A DNA stretch of 15,063 bases from an uncultured Pseudoflavonifractor sp. (GCA_947383685.1 CANDEE010000042.1:1-15063), one strand, 5' to 3'. Numbered from the stretch's first letter, positions 1 to 7,619 are shown. Numbers and translations are program-made. The notes: a model not told the origin generated them from the sequence alone.

Positions 1-1940
1 TGAGCGTGGACTTTGAGGAGAAGCTCTACGCCGTGGGCCGCATCCCCGGCTCCTTCATGCGCCGGGAGGGCCAGCCCTCTCTGCCTGCCGTGCTGGCCAG
101 CCGCGTCATTGACCGCTCTATCCGGCCCCTGTTCCCCTATGACTTCCGCAACGACGTGGTGTGCACCTGCACCGTCATGAGCGTGGACCGGGACTGCTCT
201 CCCGAGGTCACCGCTATGATCGGCGTGTCCGCCTGCCTTGCCATCTCCAACATCCCCTGGGCCGGCCCCATCGGCTGTCTGGAAATGGGTTATGTGGACG
301 GCAAGATCGTCTATAACCCCACCCAGGCCGAGAAGCACGCTTCCCAGCTTGATTTGACCGTAGCCGCCACCGCCCGGAAGGTCATCATGATCGAGGCCGG
401 GGCCAAGGAGCTGCCCGACGACATCATGTACGACGCCATTGTCAAGGCCCACGAGGAGATTCAGAAGCAGGTGGCCCTTATCAATACCATGGTGGCCGAG
501 ATCGGCAAGGAGAAGATGACCTACGACCACGCCGCCTTTGACCAGGAGCTGTTTGATAAGATCGTCACCGACTTCATGGATGAGGCCAAGGCCGCCATGG
601 ACACCGACGACAAAAACGTCCGGGAGGACCGCTGGAACGCCATGATCGAAAAGTGGCACGAGAAGTATCTGGAGGACCACCCCGACATGGACCAATTCCT
701 GGAGGAGATCACCTACAAGTTCCAGAAGAAGATTGTCAAGGCCTGGCTTTTGGAGGGCCACCGGGTAGACGGCCGCCAGAAGAACGAGATCCGGCCCCTG
801 GCCGCCCAGGTAGGCGTCCTGCCCCGGGTCCACGGCTCCGGCCTCTTTACCCGGGGCCAGACTCAGGTCCTCTCCATCTGCACCCTGAACACTCTCGCCG
901 CTTCCCAGAAGCTGGACACCATCTGGGAGGAGGAGGAGAAGCGGTATATGCACCACTACAACTTCCCCGCCTACTCCACCGGCGAGGCCCGGGCCGCCCG
1001 GTCCACCAACCGCCGGGAGAAGGGCCACGGCGCCCTGGCCGAGCGGGCCCTGGAGCCCGTCATCCCCAGCGTGGACGACTTCCCCTACGCCATCCGGGTG
1101 GTGTCCGAGGTGCTCTCCTCCAACGGCTCCACCTCCCAGGGCTCCATCTGCGGCTCCACCCTGGCCCTTATGGACGCCGGCGTGCCCATCAAGGCCCCTG
1201 TGGCGGGCATTTCCTGCGGTCTCATTCAGGACGACGACGGCGGCTTTACCACCTTCATCGACATCCAGGGCGTGGAGGACTTCCACGGTGAGATGGACTT
1301 CAAGGTGGCGGGCACCAAGGCGGGCATCACCGCCATCCAGATGGACATTAAGAATGACGGCCTTTCCCACGCCATCATCAAGGAGGCCCTGGACATCACC
1401 CGTGACGCCCGGTACGCCATCCTGGACGAGATCATGCTCCCCTGCATCGCCCAGCCCCGTCCCGAGGTGAGCAAGTACGCTCCCAAGATGATTACCATGA
1501 AAATCAATGTGGACAACATCCGGGACGTCATCGGCAAGGGCGGCAGCGTGATCCAGAAGATTACCGCTGAATCCGGCGCTCAGATCGACATTGAGGAGGA
1601 CGGCACCATCCACATCGCCTCCCCCAACGCCGAGGCCTGTGAGACAGCAAAGAAGATGATCGAGACCATCGTCTTTGTCCCCGAGGTGGGACAGCTTTAC
1701 TATGGCAAGGTGGTCCGCATCATGGCCTTTGGCGCCTTTGTGGAGCTGGCTCCCGGCAAGGACGGCATGGTCCACATCTCCAAGCTGGCAGAGCACCGGG
1801 TAGAGAAGGTGGAGGACGTGGTGAATATCGGTGATATGATCTGGGTGAAGGTCACCGAGATCGATGAAAAGGGCCGGGTGAACCTGAGCTACAAGGACGC
1901 TCTCCGGGAGATGGAGAAGAACCCCGGGCTGAAGAAGTAA
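1..1940 (+). CDS. pnp: Polyribonucleotide nucleotidyltransferase (PNPase), 5' truncated by window edge
   Basis: PNPase degrades RNA 3' to 5' with phosphate, releasing nucleoside diphosphates, and works in mRNA turnover in the cytoplasm. The reading frame is open to the left edge, so the GTG at base 6 is internal; about 60 N-terminal residues are missing compared with the usual ~700-residue enzyme. Counting from that codon, the rest of the first RNase PH domain and the helical linker are followed by the second RNase PH domain. That domain carries the catalytic signature around D425, D431 and K433 (the MDFKVAG segment, matching E. coli D486/D492/K494). Next come a KH domain with its GKGG loop at 510-513 and an S1 RNA-binding domain at about 565-634. 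The C-terminal tail is very short. All active-site residues I can place are intact. The gene ends at a strong hairpin terminator and faces the next gene tail to tail. Confidence 0.97.
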   Translation, partial: SVDFEEKLYAVGRIPGSFMRREGQPSLPAVLASRVIDRSIRPLFPYDFRNDVVCTCTVMSVDRDCSPEVTAMIGVSACLAISNIPWAGPIGCLEMGYVDGKIVYNPTQAEKHASQLDLTVAATARKVIMIEAGAKELPDDIMYDAIVKAHEEIQKQVALINTMVAEIGKEKMTYDHAAFDQELFDKIVTDFMDEAKAAMDTDDKNVREDRWNAMIEKWHEKYLEDHPDMDQFLEEITYKFQKKIVKAWLLEGHRVDGRQKNEIRPLAAQVGVLPRVHGSGLFTRGQTQVLSICTLNTLAASQKLDTIWEEEEKRYMHHYNFPAYSTGEARAARSTNRREKGHGALAERALEPVIPSVDDFPYAIRVVSEVLSSNGSTSQGSICGSTLALMDAGVPIKAPVAGISCGLIQDDDGGFTTFIDIQGVEDFHGEMDFKVAGTKAGITAIQMDIKNDGLSHAIIKEALDITRDARYAILDEIMLPCIAQPRPEVSKYAPKMITMKINVDNIRDVIGKGGSVIQKITAESGAQIDIEEDGTIHIASPNAEACETAKKMIETIVFVPEVGQLYYGKVVRIMAFGAFVELAPGKDGMVHISKLAEHRVEKVEDVVNIGDMIWVKVTEIDEKGRVNLSYKDALREMEKNPGLKK

Positions 1941-1954
1941 GAAGATAAGAAAAG

Positions 1955-1983
1955 GGCCGTCCCTGATAGGGACGGCCTTTTTT
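1955..1983. terminator. Bidirectional intrinsic terminator between pnp and the deaminase gene
   Basis: A perfect 10-bp GC-rich stem (1955-1964 with 1968-1977) closes on a 3-nt loop and is followed by six T on the plus strand. On the minus strand the same hairpin is followed by CCCTTTTCTT. It lies between two convergent stop codons, so it probably ends both transcripts. Confidence 0.92.
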
Positions 1984-1998
1984 AATGTCTCGTTTCTC

Positions 1999-2391
1999 TC
2001 AGACCCACCACTCCGGCGTCAATTCCCCCAAGGGAACCGTTCTCCCACTCTCATAGTCCAGCAGGATTTCAATATCCCGGTATCCCTCGGGCATGAGCTG
2101 GACCATCAGCTCCCGGCAAGCTCCGCAGGGCGGGCCTATCTTCCCGTCAGGCATCAGGGCCAGTACCCGCCGGATGGTATGCTCTCCTTGGGTGAGCATG
2201 TGAAAAATGGCGTTTCGCTCCGCGCAGATGCCCAAGGTGCAGCTGGTATCCACGCAGACCCCGGTATAAATGTTTCCCGACCCGGAGAGGATCGCGGCAG
2301 CCACCCCGCCCGCGCTGACATAGGGAGAAATATCCCTGCCATTCTGCACAGCCTTTGCTGCGCCGTAAAGTTCTTGCCAAATCTTGTCCAT
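1999..2391 (-). CDS. Cytidine deaminase family protein, atypical substrate motif
   Basis: This 130-residue protein belongs to the zinc-dependent cytidine deaminase fold. The catalytic signatures are clear: C56-A-E58 (zinc ligand and proton-shuttling glutamate) and P88-C89-G-A-C92 (two further zinc ligands). The length matches tetrameric bacterial CDAs, which hydrolyse cytidine or deoxycytidine to uridine forms for pyrimidine salvage. The usual ribose-binding N-x-E segment is replaced by C46-V-D48 in a GVCVDTSC context, so the substrate may not be cytidine; a blasticidin-S-deaminase-like or other nucleoside role is possible. I chose the start at 2391 because GGAGGG lies 7 nt upstream; a longer frame would run into the divergent neighbour. 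It is divergently transcribed from the GTPase-NYN gene, sharing a symmetric promoter palindrome. Family assignment is firm; substrate is not. Confidence 0.85.
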   Translation of the reverse strand: MDKIWQELYGAAKAVQNGRDISPYVSAGGVAAAILSGSGNIYTGVCVDTSCTLGICAERNAIFHMLTQGEHTIRRVLALMPDGKIGPPCGACRELMVQLMPEGYRDIEILLDYESGRTVPLGELTPEWWV

Positions 2392-2420
2392 CTGCCATCC
2401 CTCCCTCATAGGTTCATAAA

Positions 2421-2429
2421 AGTATACCA
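2421..2429 (-). promoter_or_regulatory. Extended -10 promoter for the deaminase gene
   Basis: On the minus strand this reads TGGTATACT, an extended -10 element (TG-n-TATACT). There is no good -35 at 16-18 bp; that position falls inside the -10 arm of the opposing promoter. The predicted transcription start near 2414 would give a leader of about 23 nt containing the GGAGGG ribosome binding site. Confidence 0.6.
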
Positions 2430-2444
2430 CATTCCCTGCCCCTG

Positions 2445-2453
2445 TGGTATACT
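2445..2453 (+). promoter_or_regulatory. Extended -10 promoter for the GTPase-NYN gene
   Basis: The sequence TGGTATACT is an extended -10 element identical to the one driving the opposite gene. A -35 at 17 bp would fall at 2425-2430, inside the opposing -10 arm, and is poor, so recognition probably relies on the TG motif. The predicted start near 2460 gives a leader of about 27 nt. Confidence 0.6.
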
Positions 2454-2486
2454 GAATGTATCGTTTTGAGAAAGGAGGGTTCCGCC

Positions 2487-5135
2487 ATGGACAAATTAAC
2501 CGTCGGCATTTTGGCCCATGTGGACGCGGGCAAGACCACCCTGTCCGAAGCCCTCCTCTACCGGGGCGGAGCCCTCCGCAAGCTGGGGCGGGTGGACCAC
2601 GCCGACGCCTTTCTGGATACCGACGCATTAGAGCGGGAGCGGGGCATTACCATCTTTTCTAAGCAGGCTGTCCTGCCCCTTGCGGATGTAGAGCTGACCC
2701 TTTTGGACACCCCGGGCCACGTGGATTTTTCCGCCGAGGCGGAGCGCACGCTCTGCGTGCTGGACTGCGCCGTTTTAGTGGTCTCCGGCCCCGACGGCCC
2801 CCAAGGCCATACCCTCACCCTGTGGAAGCTGCTGGAACGGCATGGGGTGCCCACCTTTCTTTTCCTCAACAAGATGGACCAACCCGGAACAGATCGGGCC
2901 GCCCTGCTGAAAAAGCTCCACGCCGCCTTGGACCCCGCCATTTTGGACTGGGATGCCCTTGGGACCACCTCCTTCTGGGAGGAAGCTGCCTTAGGGGACG
3001 AGGGGGCCTTGGAGGAGTATATGGAGCGGGAGAGCCTTTCCGACGATACCCTTCGCCGCCTCATCGGGGAGCGGAAATGCTTCCCCTGCCTGTTTGGCTC
3101 GGCCTTGAAGGTGGAGGGGGTGGACCAGCTCTTGGAGACCCTTTCCCGTTTTGCCCCCCGGCCCGCATGGGGCAAGGATTTTGCCGCCCGGGTGTTCAAA
3201 ATATCCCGGGACCCCCAGGGGGCGCGGCTGACCCATATGAAGGTCACCGGAGGCTCCCTCCGGGTCCGTTCCCTCCTCTCCGTTGGGGAGGGGAACGAGA
3301 AGGTGGCGGAGATTCGGATTTACTCCGGGGCCAAATTCACCCCTGTGGAGGAAGCTCCCGCGGGCGCCGTCTGCGCCGTCACTGGTCTTACCTCCACCTA
3401 TCCCGGGCAGCCCCTTGGGGCGGAGGACCCCTGGGCCCCGCCCACCCTGGAGCCGGCCCTTGCCTATCAACTGATATTGCCTCCTGGGACCGATCCCCAC
3501 GCGGTCCTGCCCAGGCTGCGGCTGCTGGCGGAGGAGGACCCCCGGCTCCATCTGGAATGGAACGGGGAGCTGGGCGAGATTCACCTCCGGCTTATGGGCC
3601 ATATCCAGGCGGAGGTGCTGAAACGTCAGATTTCCGACCGTTTCGGTCTGGAGGTGGACTTTGGCCCCGGCAACATCGTCTACGCCGAGACCATTGCCGC
3701 CCCTGTGGAGGGGGTGGGCCACTTTGAGCCTCTCCGCCACTACGCCGAGGTCCATCTGCTTCTGGAGCCCCTTCCCCCCGGCAGCGGGCTGGTGTTTGAT
3801 ACGGCCTGCTCCGAGGATGTGCTGGACCGCAACTGGCAGCGGCTCATCCTGACCCACCTGATGGAAAAGCCCCACCGGGGCGTTCTCACCGGCTCTCCCA
3901 TCACCGATATGAAGCTGACTCTGACGGCGGGAAAGGCCCATGAAAAGCACACCGAGGGGGGCGACTTCCGCCAGGCCACCTACCGGGCCGTGCGCCAGGG
4001 TCTCCGCAAGGCGGCAAGCGTCCTGCTGGAGCCTTGGTATGACTTTCGCCTGGAGCTGCCCCAGGCCAATCTGGGTCGCGCCCTGGCGGACCTCCAACGG
4101 ATGGGAGCCGAGACCGGGGCTCCCCAGACCGTGGGGGAGGAGGCCGTTTTGACAGGCTGCGGCCCGGTGTCCCAGCTCCGGGACTATGCCGTCCAGGTGG
4201 CGGCCTATACCAAGGGCCGGGGGCGGTTGACCTGCCTTCCCGGCCCCTACCGGCCCTGCCCCGGCCAGGAGGCCATTGTGGCGCAGCTGGGCTACGACCC
4301 GGACGGAGACGCCGAAAATCCCACCGGTTCCATCTTCTGTGCTCACGGGGCGGGCTACTATGTGCCCTGGGACGAGGTGGAGGAGCATATGCACCTGCCC
4401 CTCTCCCTGACGGAAAAGCCCGCCTCCGCCCCGGCCTCTGACGATGAAGGCAGGCCGGCCCCCGCTCCCCGCCGCGGGGCCCTTTCCGGCAGTCTGGAGG
4501 AGGACAAGGAGCTGAAGGCCATTTTTGAAAAGACCTACGGAGCGATTAAGCCCAGGGCCTTTGAGCCGCCCCCCAAGCCCCGGCGGACCGGACTTGCCGA
4601 CGGCCCCCGGACCATCGCTCCGCCTCCCTCGGGACCGGAATACCTGCTGGTGGACGGCTATAACATGATTTTTGCCTGGGAGGAGCTGAAGGCTCTGGCC
4701 CAGGAGGACCTGTCCACCGCCCGGAAAACCCTGATGGATATTTTGAGCAACTACCAGGGCTTCCGCCAAAACCGGGTCATATTGGTCTTTGACGCCTACA
4801 AAGTCCCTCAAGGGACCGGCTCGGTGACCAAATACCACAATATCCACGTGGTTTACACCAAGGAGGCGGAAACGGCGGACAGTTATATTGAAAAAGCCAG
4901 CTACCGGCTTTCCAAGGATAAAAATAACCGGGTGCGGGTGGCCACCTCCGACGGCCCGGAGCAGTTCATCATCCTGGGCCACGGAGCCCTGCGGATGTCG
5001 GCCCAGGAGCTTCGCTCCGAGGTGGAGCAGACCCAGGGAGAAATTGCCGCCATCCTGCGGAAAACCAACCTGAGGCTGCCCCAAAGCCCGGTGAAGGACG
5101 CCTTTGAACGGGCAAGGGAAAAAGAGAAGGAATGA
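2487..5135 (+). CDS. TetM/EF-G-like ribosomal GTPase fused to a Rae1/YacP-type NYN endonuclease domain
   Basis: This 882-residue protein joins two ribosome-acting parts. The N-terminal part (1 to about 640) is a translational GTPase of the tetracycline ribosomal-protection type: P-loop AHVDAGKTT (10-18), RGIT switch I (52-55), DTPGH (74-78), NKMD (128-131), G5 SAL (205-207), then EF-G-like domains II-V. A Pro/Ala-rich linker (about 640-716) leads to a full NYN (PIN-like) domain (718 to about 870) resembling B. subtilis Rae1/YacP, an A-site mRNA endonuclease. Its acidic residues are present: D723 in VDGYN, D769 in FDAY, E795/D798 in ETAD, D822 in TSD. In domain IV the position of TetM's SPVST loop reads HEKHTEGGDF (485-494), without proline, so drug protection is doubtful. 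The start at 2487 follows AAAGGAGGG. It is monocistronic, ended by a hairpin. The fusion is seen directly; the role in ribosome surveillance is inferred. Confidence 0.93.
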   Translation: MDKLTVGILAHVDAGKTTLSEALLYRGGALRKLGRVDHADAFLDTDALERERGITIFSKQAVLPLADVELTLLDTPGHVDFSAEAERTLCVLDCAVLVVSGPDGPQGHTLTLWKLLERHGVPTFLFLNKMDQPGTDRAALLKKLHAALDPAILDWDALGTTSFWEEAALGDEGALEEYMERESLSDDTLRRLIGERKCFPCLFGSALKVEGVDQLLETLSRFAPRPAWGKDFAARVFKISRDPQGARLTHMKVTGGSLRVRSLLSVGEGNEKVAEIRIYSGAKFTPVEEAPAGAVCAVTGLTSTYPGQPLGAEDPWAPPTLEPALAYQLILPPGTDPHAVLPRLRLLAEEDPRLHLEWNGELGEIHLRLMGHIQAEVLKRQISDRFGLEVDFGPGNIVYAETIAAPVEGVGHFEPLRHYAEVHLLLEPLPPGSGLVFDTACSEDVLDRNWQRLILTHLMEKPHRGVLTGSPITDMKLTLTAGKAHEKHTEGGDFRQATYRAVRQGLRKAASVLLEPWYDFRLELPQANLGRALADLQRMGAETGAPQTVGEEAVLTGCGPVSQLRDYAVQVAAYTKGRGRLTCLPGPYRPCPGQEAIVAQLGYDPDGDAENPTGSIFCAHGAGYYVPWDEVEEHMHLPLSLTEKPASAPASDDEGRPAPAPRRGALSGSLEEDKELKAIFEKTYGAIKPRAFEPPPKPRRTGLADGPRTIAPPPSGPEYLLVDGYNMIFAWEELKALAQEDLSTARKTLMDILSNYQGFRQNRVILVFDAYKVPQGTGSVTKYHNIHVVYTKEAETADSYIEKASYRLSKDKNNRVRVATSDGPEQFIILGHGALRMSAQELRSEVEQTQGEIAAILRKTNLRLPQSPVKDAFERAREKEKE

Positions 5136-5136
5136 G

Positions 5137-5173
5137 ACAACAGGGAGCGGGCTATGCCCTCTCCCTGTTGTTT
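5137..5173 (+). terminator. Hairpin terminator after the GTPase-NYN gene
   Basis: Arms 5137-5147 and 5161-5171 pair perfectly (ACAACAGGGAG with its complement), with a further GGGC/GCCC inner stem (5149-5152, 5156-5159) and a TAT loop. It starts 2 nt after the stop codon. The following T-run is short (TTT then C), so it may be a moderate terminator or a 3'-protecting hairpin. Confidence 0.75.
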
Positions 5174-5200
5174 CACTTGGTTTATAAATTACATTCGATA

Positions 5201-5228
5201 ATTATAATACAAACGTTGTAAATGTAAA
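5201..5228 (-). promoter_or_regulatory. Possible minus-strand promoter in the convergent spacer
   Basis: In the AT-rich stretch between two convergent genes the minus strand reads TTTACA (5228-5223), a 16-bp spacer, then TATAAT (5206-5201). It would transcribe leftward, antisense to the end of the GTPase-NYN gene. A 7-bp inverted repeat (TTACATT 5189-5195, AATGTAA 5221-5227) overlaps it. AT-rich sequence gives such matches by chance, so confidence is low. Confidence 0.3.
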
Positions 5229-5241
5229 GTTTACTTTATAT

Positions 5242-5283
5242 CAAAAAAATAAAAAGCCGGGAGAGACAAAATCTCTCCCGGCT
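5242..5283 (-). terminator. Intrinsic terminator of the FG-GAP/SLH gene
   Basis: A 12-bp perfect stem (5255-5266 with 5272-5283, AGCCGGGAGAGA and complement) with a 5-nt loop is followed on the minus strand by TTTTTATTTTTTT. It starts 14 nt after the stop codon at 5297. On the plus strand only a weak CTTTGTTTT follows. Confidence 0.93.
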
Positions 5284-5296
5284 CTTTGTTTTAAAA

Positions 5297-7567
5297 TCAG
5301 TCCAGATCGTACACCGTCACGCCGGACAGGTGGGTGTGGAGCACGATTTCCGGCTTGCCGTCCCCGTCCACGTCGGCAATGACCGGGGTAGCCATACAGC
5401 CGTTGGGAACGGTGTTGGAGGTGTCGGTAGCGGCAGGCAGCTCCACTTTTTGGAGAATGCTGCCCTGGCTGTCCGCAATGCAGAGGGAGCCTTTTTTGCT
5501 CCCCTGCTTCTGGGTGTAAGTGGTGAAAATGACCTCGGGGGTTCCGTCCCCGTCCAGGTCATAAACTACGGGAGCCCCGGCGTACTCCATAGTGGAGCCG
5601 TCATAGACGTTGATGGGCCAGCTGCCGTGCTGGGTATGGTCCAGCCAGTAGCAGTTGAGCTTGCCGGCGTAGTCGGGATAGAGGATTTCCAGCTTGCCGT
5701 CTCCGTCCACATCGGCACAGACCGGGTCGGGCATACAGCGGTCCATGGTTTCCCAGTCGGAGTTGGTCAGGGGGCACAGGGGAGGCTCCTTCACCGCAGG
5801 CTCGGTGGCCCAGGCGGAATTAAACCGGCTGCGGTCCCCATTGAACAGGAACAGCTCATTGTAAAGGTGGGGCAGGTCGGCGCCCGCATTGGCGGCGGCC
5901 TCGTCGGCCCGGTCGTGGATGTCGCCTACCACGGCCACCTCGTTGGTCCCGTTCCCGTCCAGGTCCGCAATGACCGCTTTGCTGAGGGTAAAGTGGGCGG
6001 TAAGCCGCTCGTACATGGGCAGAGAGGAAATGGTGAGCTGAGTGCCCATCAGGTCGCTCTGCCGTCCAAAGCCGCCGTTGTAGACCTTGGACTCATAGTC
6101 GGCGTTGGAGAAGGTCCCCACCCGGCCCCAGACCACCTTTTCGGTGACGCCGAAGTTCTTGCCGTAGTCCATGGTAAAGGAGGAGCGGACCTGGGTGCCG
6201 TCGGGCTTATAGGCGCAAATTTGACCCATGTCGGCGGGGGCCACGATCTCCTTGACCCCGTCGCCGTCAATGTCACCAATAGCTAGGTTGTCGTTGAAGA
6301 TGCCGTAGGAGTAGCCCAGAGAGGGGGCCTTGGGGTCGGACTCGGGAAGGACCAGAGTTTTGTTGCCGTCATGGGCGGCGTCCAGCTGGGGCCAGCCGGG
6401 GCGGAGGGAGCCGTCATGCTCGTAGACATAGACGCTGAGGCCGTCCGCCACGCCGATGCCCGCGGCGATCTCCATGGTGCCGTCGTTGTCCAGGTCGTCC
6501 ACCTCAATGGAGTAGACCTCGTCCGGCAAATTCTGGGGCCAGCCGGATTTGAAGTACCCGTTCTCATCGTAGACGGCCAGCTTGCCCTGGTGAAGAATGC
6601 TGCTGCCGTGGCCCGCCACGATTTCATTCCGTCCGTCGCCGTCAATGTCCCCCACATAGATGCTGGGCCAGGTGCGGAGGCTCAAGTCGGTGCCGTTGGT
6701 GGTGGCGTTGCGGTCGGAGCCCACGGGGAACCGCCACTTGAGGGAGCCGGTGGCGGCGTCCAGGCAGGTAATGGTATAAGAGGCGGCAATGATCTCCAGA
6801 GTGCCGTCCTGGTCAATGTCGCAGACTACGGGCTGACCGTGGTAGGCGTCCTCGCACCATCCCGTATCATATTTCCCGCCGCCGGCGTATTTCACCGACA
6901 GGGTCCCCGCCTCTCCGGAGGAGATGGTGCGTACCGCCCCGGAACGAATAGAGTCCCGGTTGGTGTAGACGTTGTAGAGGAGCTGATAGGCCTGCTCCAT
7001 GGTGACGGTCATTTGGGGGGACATGGCCGAGCCGCCTGTACCGTTCATGATCTGGATGAGGTAGGCCCGCTTTACCGAGGGAGCGGCCCAGCCGCTCAAA
7101 TCGGCCTCGTCCGAGAAGGTAATACCGCTCACATCGGCCTGGCTGTACGTGACCTTGCAGGCGTCCAGCACCCGCAGGAGCATAACGGCGATCTGCTCCC
7201 GGTTCACCGAATCGTCGGGGGAAAAGGTGGTGCCGTCTCCGGTACCCGAGACGATTTTAATTTTATAGGCCCGAAGCACGTCCAAATCGCTTGTGTCGGA
7301 AAAGGGATTCTTCACATCGGAAGGGTCGGGCTTGGGCATTCCGGTAATAAGCTGGTAAAGAACCACTCCCAGCCGGGCAAAATCGGCCCGGGTGACCGTG
7401 CGGTCATAGCCGGCAAAGTCGGCGTCAGTGAGCTTGCCCGTGCCCTGGAGCCAGGTGACCGCGTCATTGGCCCAGGCGGAGGGAACGTCCTGGGCCGCCA
7501 TGACCGGAACGGCCAGAGAAAGAACCAGGGTCAGGGAGAGAAACAGGGAAAGCGCGCGTTTTTTCAT
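5297..7567 (-). CDS. Secreted SLH-domain protein with eight FG-GAP/VCBS repeats
   Basis: This 756-residue protein is probably exported and held on the cell wall. It starts with a signal peptide (basic MKKR, hydrophobic 6-21, likely cleavage after VMA at 22-24). Three SLH-type segments follow (about 27-205), including a clear one near 88-135 with FSPDDSVNREQIAVML; such domains bind wall polysaccharide. From about 245 to the end there are eight D-x-D-x-D/N-G-x-x-E-I/V motifs (starting near 250, 307, 357, 432, 535, 619, 680 and 732). These are typical calcium loops of FG-GAP/VCBS beta-propeller repeats. Adhesion, polysaccharide binding or a structural role are all possible; no catalytic domain is visible. 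The start at 7567 follows AAGGAGG at a rather long 12-nt spacing, with no nearer in-frame alternative; a longer frame reaching 7765 would cross the promoter. It has its own promoter and terminator. Confidence 0.88.
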   Translation of the reverse strand: MKKRALSLFLSLTLVLSLAVPVMAAQDVPSAWANDAVTWLQGTGKLTDADFAGYDRTVTRADFARLGVVLYQLITGMPKPDPSDVKNPFSDTSDLDVLRAYKIKIVSGTGDGTTFSPDDSVNREQIAVMLLRVLDACKVTYSQADVSGITFSDEADLSGWAAPSVKRAYLIQIMNGTGGSAMSPQMTVTMEQAYQLLYNVYTNRDSIRSGAVRTISSGEAGTLSVKYAGGGKYDTGWCEDAYHGQPVVCDIDQDGTLEIIAASYTITCLDAATGSLKWRFPVGSDRNATTNGTDLSLRTWPSIYVGDIDGDGRNEIVAGHGSSILHQGKLAVYDENGYFKSGWPQNLPDEVYSIEVDDLDNDGTMEIAAGIGVADGLSVYVYEHDGSLRPGWPQLDAAHDGNKTLVLPESDPKAPSLGYSYGIFNDNLAIGDIDGDGVKEIVAPADMGQICAYKPDGTQVRSSFTMDYGKNFGVTEKVVWGRVGTFSNADYESKVYNGGFGRQSDLMGTQLTISSLPMYERLTAHFTLSKAVIADLDGNGTNEVAVVGDIHDRADEAAANAGADLPHLYNELFLFNGDRSRFNSAWATEPAVKEPPLCPLTNSDWETMDRCMPDPVCADVDGDGKLEILYPDYAGKLNCYWLDHTQHGSWPINVYDGSTMEYAGAPVVYDLDGDGTPEVIFTTYTQKQGSKKGSLCIADSQGSILQKVELPAATDTSNTVPNGCMATPVIADVDGDGKPEIVLHTHLSGVTVYDLD

Positions 7568-7619
7568 GGTGCTGTACTGCCTCCTTACAAATGGTGTGGA
7601 GCCTGAAATCGCTGAAAAT

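Larger units (their letters stand above)
2421..2453. repeat. Perfect 11-bp inverted repeat spanning divergent promoters
   Basis: AGTATACCACA (2421-2431) and TGTGGTATACT (2443-2453) are exact reverse complements separated by an 11-bp spacer. The symmetry makes the two promoters of this divergent spacer mirror images. It could be an operator for a dimeric regulator, or simply two identical promoters placed head to head. There is no T-run, and a terminator makes no sense here. Confidence 0.85.

Noticed and set aside
2466..2486. Earlier TTG start for the GTPase-NYN gene
   Set aside because: The seven extra codons contain the AAAGGAGGG ribosome binding site itself; the ATG at 2487 aligns with the usual start of TetM-type proteins.
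2392..2628. N-terminal extension of the deaminase frame up to 2628
   Set aside because: The extra residues are Arg/Pro/Gly-rich, would overlap the divergent GTPase gene and its promoter, and a good ribosome binding site supports the start at 2391.
2991..5084. Long open frame (697 codons) on the minus strand opposite the GTPase-NYN gene
   Set aside because: It is a shadow frame from GC-rich codon use: no recognisable domain, Gly/Pro/Arg/His-rich composition, and the opposite frame has clear conserved motifs throughout.
6371..7606. Open frame of 411 codons on the plus strand opposite the FG-GAP/SLH gene
   Set aside because: Repeated DxDxDG codons read in reverse give a Val/Gly/His-rich string with no family features or ribosome binding site.
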